Shown: positions 6,574 to 9,050 of the stretch, in pieces
Layout: the number at the start of each line of letters is the position of its first letter
Position numbering within the stretch: position 1 is the first letter of the stretch
Assembly: GCA_017445685.1 (NCBI GenBank)
Contig: JAFSTS010000179.1
Span: forward strand, 1 to 9,050
DNA from: Clostridia bacterium
GTDB lineage: Bacteria; Bacillota_A; Clostridia; Oscillospirales; Acutalibacteraceae
Direction of reading: 5' to 3'
Length of the DNA stretch: 9,050 bases
Notes under the pieces: generated by a model
Databases searched by the model: none
What the model was told of the DNA's origin: nothing
Seen by the model: the letters and a program-made list of their open reading frames with translations, nothing else
Made by a program: the position numbers and the translations under genes

Positions 6574-7887
6574 ATGTCTGAAAAAATCGCTGAATATTTT
6601 GACGGAAAAAAAGTTCTTGTTCTCGGCTTCGGCAGGGAGGGAAAAGCGACCTTTGATTTTCTGAGGAAAAACTATCCCGATATGACTTTGACCGTTGCCG
6701 ACAAAAGAGAGCTTGCGCCGCCGGACGAAAAAACCCGTGTCATCTGCGGCGAAAAGTATCTTGAGAGTATCAACGAATTTGATGTCGTAATGCAGTCTCC
6801 GGGAATTTCTCTTCGGGATGTCAAAGTTGATCCGTCCACTGAAATCACAGGTGAAATGGATCTGTTTTTGCGTTTTGCCGACTGCTTTAAAATCGGAATA
6901 ACCGGCACTAAGGGCAAAACCACAACGACGACTCTTATATATAATATGGTAAAGCAGTCCGGCAGAAAGTGCTGCCTTTTGGGAAATATCGGTGTTCCCG
7001 TCTTTGAATGTCTGGATACGATAGACAAGGATTTTGTCGCAGTTATAGAGATGTCCTGCCACCAGCTTGAGTTTTCCAAGGCTTCGCCGAACATCTCGGT
7101 GCTTACAAATATCTATCCCGAACATCTTGACCATTACAACGGCTTTGAAGGGTATGTCAACGCAAAGCTCAATATTGTCAGATACCAGACTCAAAACGAT
7201 CATTTCATATATAACGCAGATCAGGGGCTTGACGGCTTTGCCGATATTGAAAAGATAAAAAGCAATCTTCTGCCCGTCAGCGTGAATGATGATAAAACTG
7301 ACGCCTTCCTGTCAAGTCTTGATTCAATAAACAGGCATCTCAGGGGCGAAAACGCAAAACAGGATATTTTCTTTGCCGTCAGAGCGGCGAAAATTCTCGG
7401 CGTTGAAGAAAAGGATATCGTATCGTCTCTTGAAAATTTCGGCGGTATCGAGCATCGTCTTGAAGAAGTCGGAACATGGAAAGAAATAACATTTTTTAAC
7501 GATTCAATTGCTACAATACCCCATGCTGTCGTCTGCAATGTGAAAGCACTCGGCAATGTGTCGAGCCTGATTTTCGGCGGACTTGACAGGGGAATAGATT
7601 ACGGCGAGCTTGTCGATTTTCTGTCAAGCGGCGAAGTTGAAAATCTTATCGGTCTGCCCGAAACGGGACATACGATAATCGCTTCGCTTCTTGAAAAAGG
7701 GTATAACGGCAAAACTTTTGCAGTTGAAACTATGGACGAAGCTGTCAAAACGGCTTACGAGCAGACTCAAAAGGGCAAAGCCTGCCTGTTTTCTCCGGCG
7801 GCTTCGAGCTATAACAGATATAAAAACTTTGAAGAAAAAGGCAATCATTTCAAGAGCCTTTGCAAACAATTGGGTGAAAAAAACTAA
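6574..7887 (+). CDS. murD: UDP-N-acetylmuramoyl-L-alanine--glutamate ligase, MurD variant
   Basis: Cytoplasmic Mur ligase that adds glutamate to UDP-MurNAc-L-alanine, using ATP, in peptidoglycan precursor synthesis. It has 437 residues, near the family norm of about 440-450. Domain order is normal: N-terminal Rossmann-like VLVLGFGREGK (14-24), ATP-binding loop GITGTKGKTTT (108-118, Lys115), LLGNIGVP (135-142), a metal-binding segment YPEHLDHY (181-188), YVNAKLN whose Lys198 aligns with the carbamylated lysine of E. coli MurD, HRLEEVG (294-300), and the C-terminal FSPAASSYNRYKNFEEKG (406-423). Differences from the textbook enzyme: NDSIATIP (309-316) has Ile312 where the canonical motif (NDSKAT) has Lys, and MSCHQLE (160-166) replaces the usual SSFQLE. 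These suggest a divergent MurD subfamily. The acceptor amino acid (D-Glu as usual, or L-Glu as in MurD2) cannot be settled here. The AAGGAGG at 6555-6561 is 12 bases upstream, a rather long spacing, but no better start is visible. It lies 17 bases after the ABC gene. Confidence 0.92.
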   Translation: MSEKIAEYFDGKKVLVLGFGREGKATFDFLRKNYPDMTLTVADKRELAPPDEKTRVICGEKYLESINEFDVVMQSPGISLRDVKVDPSTEITGEMDLFLRFADCFKIGITGTKGKTTTTTLIYNMVKQSGRKCCLLGNIGVPVFECLDTIDKDFVAVIEMSCHQLEFSKASPNISVLTNIYPEHLDHYNGFEGYVNAKLNIVRYQTQNDHFIYNADQGLDGFADIEKIKSNLLPVSVNDDKTDAFLSSLDSINRHLRGENAKQDIFFAVRAAKILGVEEKDIVSSLENFGGIEHRLEEVGTWKEITFFNDSIATIPHAVVCNVKALGNVSSLIFGGLDRGIDYGELVDFLSSGEVENLIGLPETGHTIIASLLEKGYNGKTFAVETMDEAVKTAYEQTQKGKACLFSPAASSYNRYKNFEEKGNHFKSLCKQLGEKN

Positions 7888-7910
7888 CCGAGTAAAAAGG
7901 AGAGGTTTTG

Positions 7911-9050
7911 ATGTATAAAAAAGTTGACGCAGGTCTGAATTTTGTCGAAAGAGAAAAGCAGATCGAAAAGTTCTGGAAAGACAATCAGATCTTTGAAAAA
8001 AGCGAGGAGAAAAAGGGAGACTCCTACGTTTTCTATGACGGTCCTCCGACAGCAAACGGCAAGCCGCATATCGGCCATGTTCTCACGAGGGTAATCAAGG
8101 ATATGATCCCTCGTTACAGGACGATGAAGGGCTACTATGTTCCGAGAAAGGCAGGCTGGGATACTCACGGACTTCCTGTTGAGCTTGAGGTTGAAAAGCT
8201 TCTCGGACTTGACGGAAAAGAGCAGATCGAAAAGTACGGTCTTGAGCCGTTTATCGAAAAATGCAAGGAAAGCGTTTGGAAATACAAGGGTATGTGGGAG
8301 GATTTCTCCGCAACAGTCGGCTTCTGGGCCGACATGGACAACCCCTATGTTACATATCATAACGATTTCATCGAGTCTGAGTGGTGGGCGCTTAAAAAGA
8401 TTTATGAAAAAAATCTTCTCTACAAGGGCTTCAAAATTGTGCCTTACTGTCCTCGCTGCGGAACTCCTCTTTCCTCCCACGAAGTTGCTCAGGGCTACAA
8501 GGACGTTAAAGAACGCTCTGCTGTCGTTAAATTCAAGTCAAAGGGCGAGGACGCATATTTTCTTGCGTGGACGACTACTCCGTGGACACTTCCGTCGAAT
8601 GTCGCGCTTTGCGTAAACCCCGTTGAAAGCTATGTCAAGGTCGAAAAGGACGGCGTCAAATACTACATGGCTGAGGCGCTTGTTGAAACTGTTTTGGGAG
8701 AAGGCGCCGAAATACTTGAAAAATTCGTCGGCAAGGACCTCGAATATAAAGAATACGAGCCGATTTTCGATTTTGTGAACCCCTCTGAAAAATGCTGGTA
8801 CATCACCTGCGACAGTTATGTCACTCTCACGGACGGCACAGGTATAGTTCATATCGCGCCTGCTTTCGGTGAAGACGACGCAAAGGTCGGCAGAAAGTAT
8901 TCGCTTCCTCTCGTTCAGCTTGTCGACGCAAAAGGTCAGATGACAAAAGAGACAAAATGGGAAGGACTTTTCTGCAAAAAAGCCGACAGGGAAGTTCTCA
9001 TTGATCTTGAAACAAGGGGATTGCTGTTTGATGCTCCCGTGTTTGAACAC
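7911..9050 (+). CDS. ileS: Isoleucyl-tRNA synthetase, type 2 (3' end outside window)
   Basis: The first 380 codons of a class I synthetase that charges tRNA-Ile. The full protein is expected to be about 1030-1050 residues. The ATG at 7911 follows AGGAGAGG (7898-7905) at 5 bases, and the frame stays open to the window edge. Visible: the DGPPTANGKPHIGH block with the HIGH signature at 53-56; AGWDTHGLPVELEVEKLLGL (81-100); cysteine pair PYCPRCGTPLSSHE (178-191); the CP1 editing domain with WTTTPWTLPSN (220-230), whose Thr221-223 and Asn230 match the E. coli editing residues; and GTGIVHIAPAFGEDD (309-323) with His314 and Asp323. The KMSKS loop lies outside. The GKPHIGH and PYCPRCGTPLSSHE blocks resemble the eukaryote-like type-2 IleS (Thermus, many Clostridia), a type known for low sensitivity to mupirocin. 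It is 23 bases after murD with no T-box or terminator between. Confidence 0.96.
   Translation, partial: MYKKVDAGLNFVEREKQIEKFWKDNQIFEKSEEKKGDSYVFYDGPPTANGKPHIGHVLTRVIKDMIPRYRTMKGYYVPRKAGWDTHGLPVELEVEKLLGLDGKEQIEKYGLEPFIEKCKESVWKYKGMWEDFSATVGFWADMDNPYVTYHNDFIESEWWALKKIYEKNLLYKGFKIVPYCPRCGTPLSSHEVAQGYKDVKERSAVVKFKSKGEDAYFLAWTTTPWTLPSNVALCVNPVESYVKVEKDGVKYYMAEALVETVLGEGAEILEKFVGKDLEYKEYEPIFDFVNPSEKCWYITCDSYVTLTDGTGIVHIAPAFGEDDAKVGRKYSLPLVQLVDAKGQMTKETKWEGLFCKKADREVLIDLETRGLLFDAPVFEH

Noticed and set aside
7911..9050. Possible valyl- or leucyl-tRNA synthetase instead of isoleucyl
   Set aside because: The DGPPTANGKPHIGH block, the AGWDTHGLPVELEVEKLLG segment and the editing motifs match type-2 IleS specifically.

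Overview
The window looks like a housekeeping stretch of chromosome from a clostridial Firmicute, plausibly Oscillospiraceae/Ruminococcus-like. This rests on moderate-to-low GC protein-coding DNA, strong Shine-Dalgarno sites, GTG and TTG starts, textbook sigma-A promoters with extended -10 boxes, a short AT-rich intergenic region, and proteins (type-2 IleS, PncB, MurD variant) that read like Clostridia families. The taxonomic call is inference; there is no rRNA here.

Layout. (1) Bases 1-2272, plus strand: the 3' part of pncB (nicotinate phosphoribosyltransferase, NAD salvage), whose start lies before the window, followed 10 bases later by nfo (endonuclease IV, base-excision repair) with a GTG start. 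The pair ends in a strong bidirectional hairpin terminator at 2306-2342. (2) Bases 2352-2600, minus strand: a small stand-alone XRE-family helix-turn-helix regulator with its own promoter, convergent with nfo. (3) Bases 2601-2970: an AT-rich divergent intergenic region with one promoter facing each way, both with the same extended -10 TGGTATAAT, and two adjacent short palindromes upstream of the rightward promoter. (4) Bases 2971-9050, plus strand: an apparent four-gene operon of two ABC exporter half-transporters (8-base overlap), murD (peptidoglycan precursor ligase) and the 5' part of ileS (isoleucyl-tRNA synthetase, type 2), which runs off the window end.

How the genes work together. The two ABC proteins are almost certainly a heterodimeric exporter of the asymmetric type. 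The first subunit has a non-canonical Walker B/switch (Asp for Glu, Gln for His), and the second has the matching non-canonical signature (ISQGQ). The most surprising feature is in the second subunit: the Walker A lysine of the otherwise canonical ATP site is glutamate (GAA at 5948-5950), so both composite ATP sites look impaired. That may be a single-base mutation or sequence error, or a real departure. The divergent XRE gene is a candidate regulator of the exporter. MurD and IleS follow with gaps of 17 and 23 bases and no visible terminator, so they are probably co-transcribed at least in part.

I saw no CRISPR array, insertion sequence, tRNA, rRNA or phage gene, and no clear evidence of an undescribed multi-gene system.
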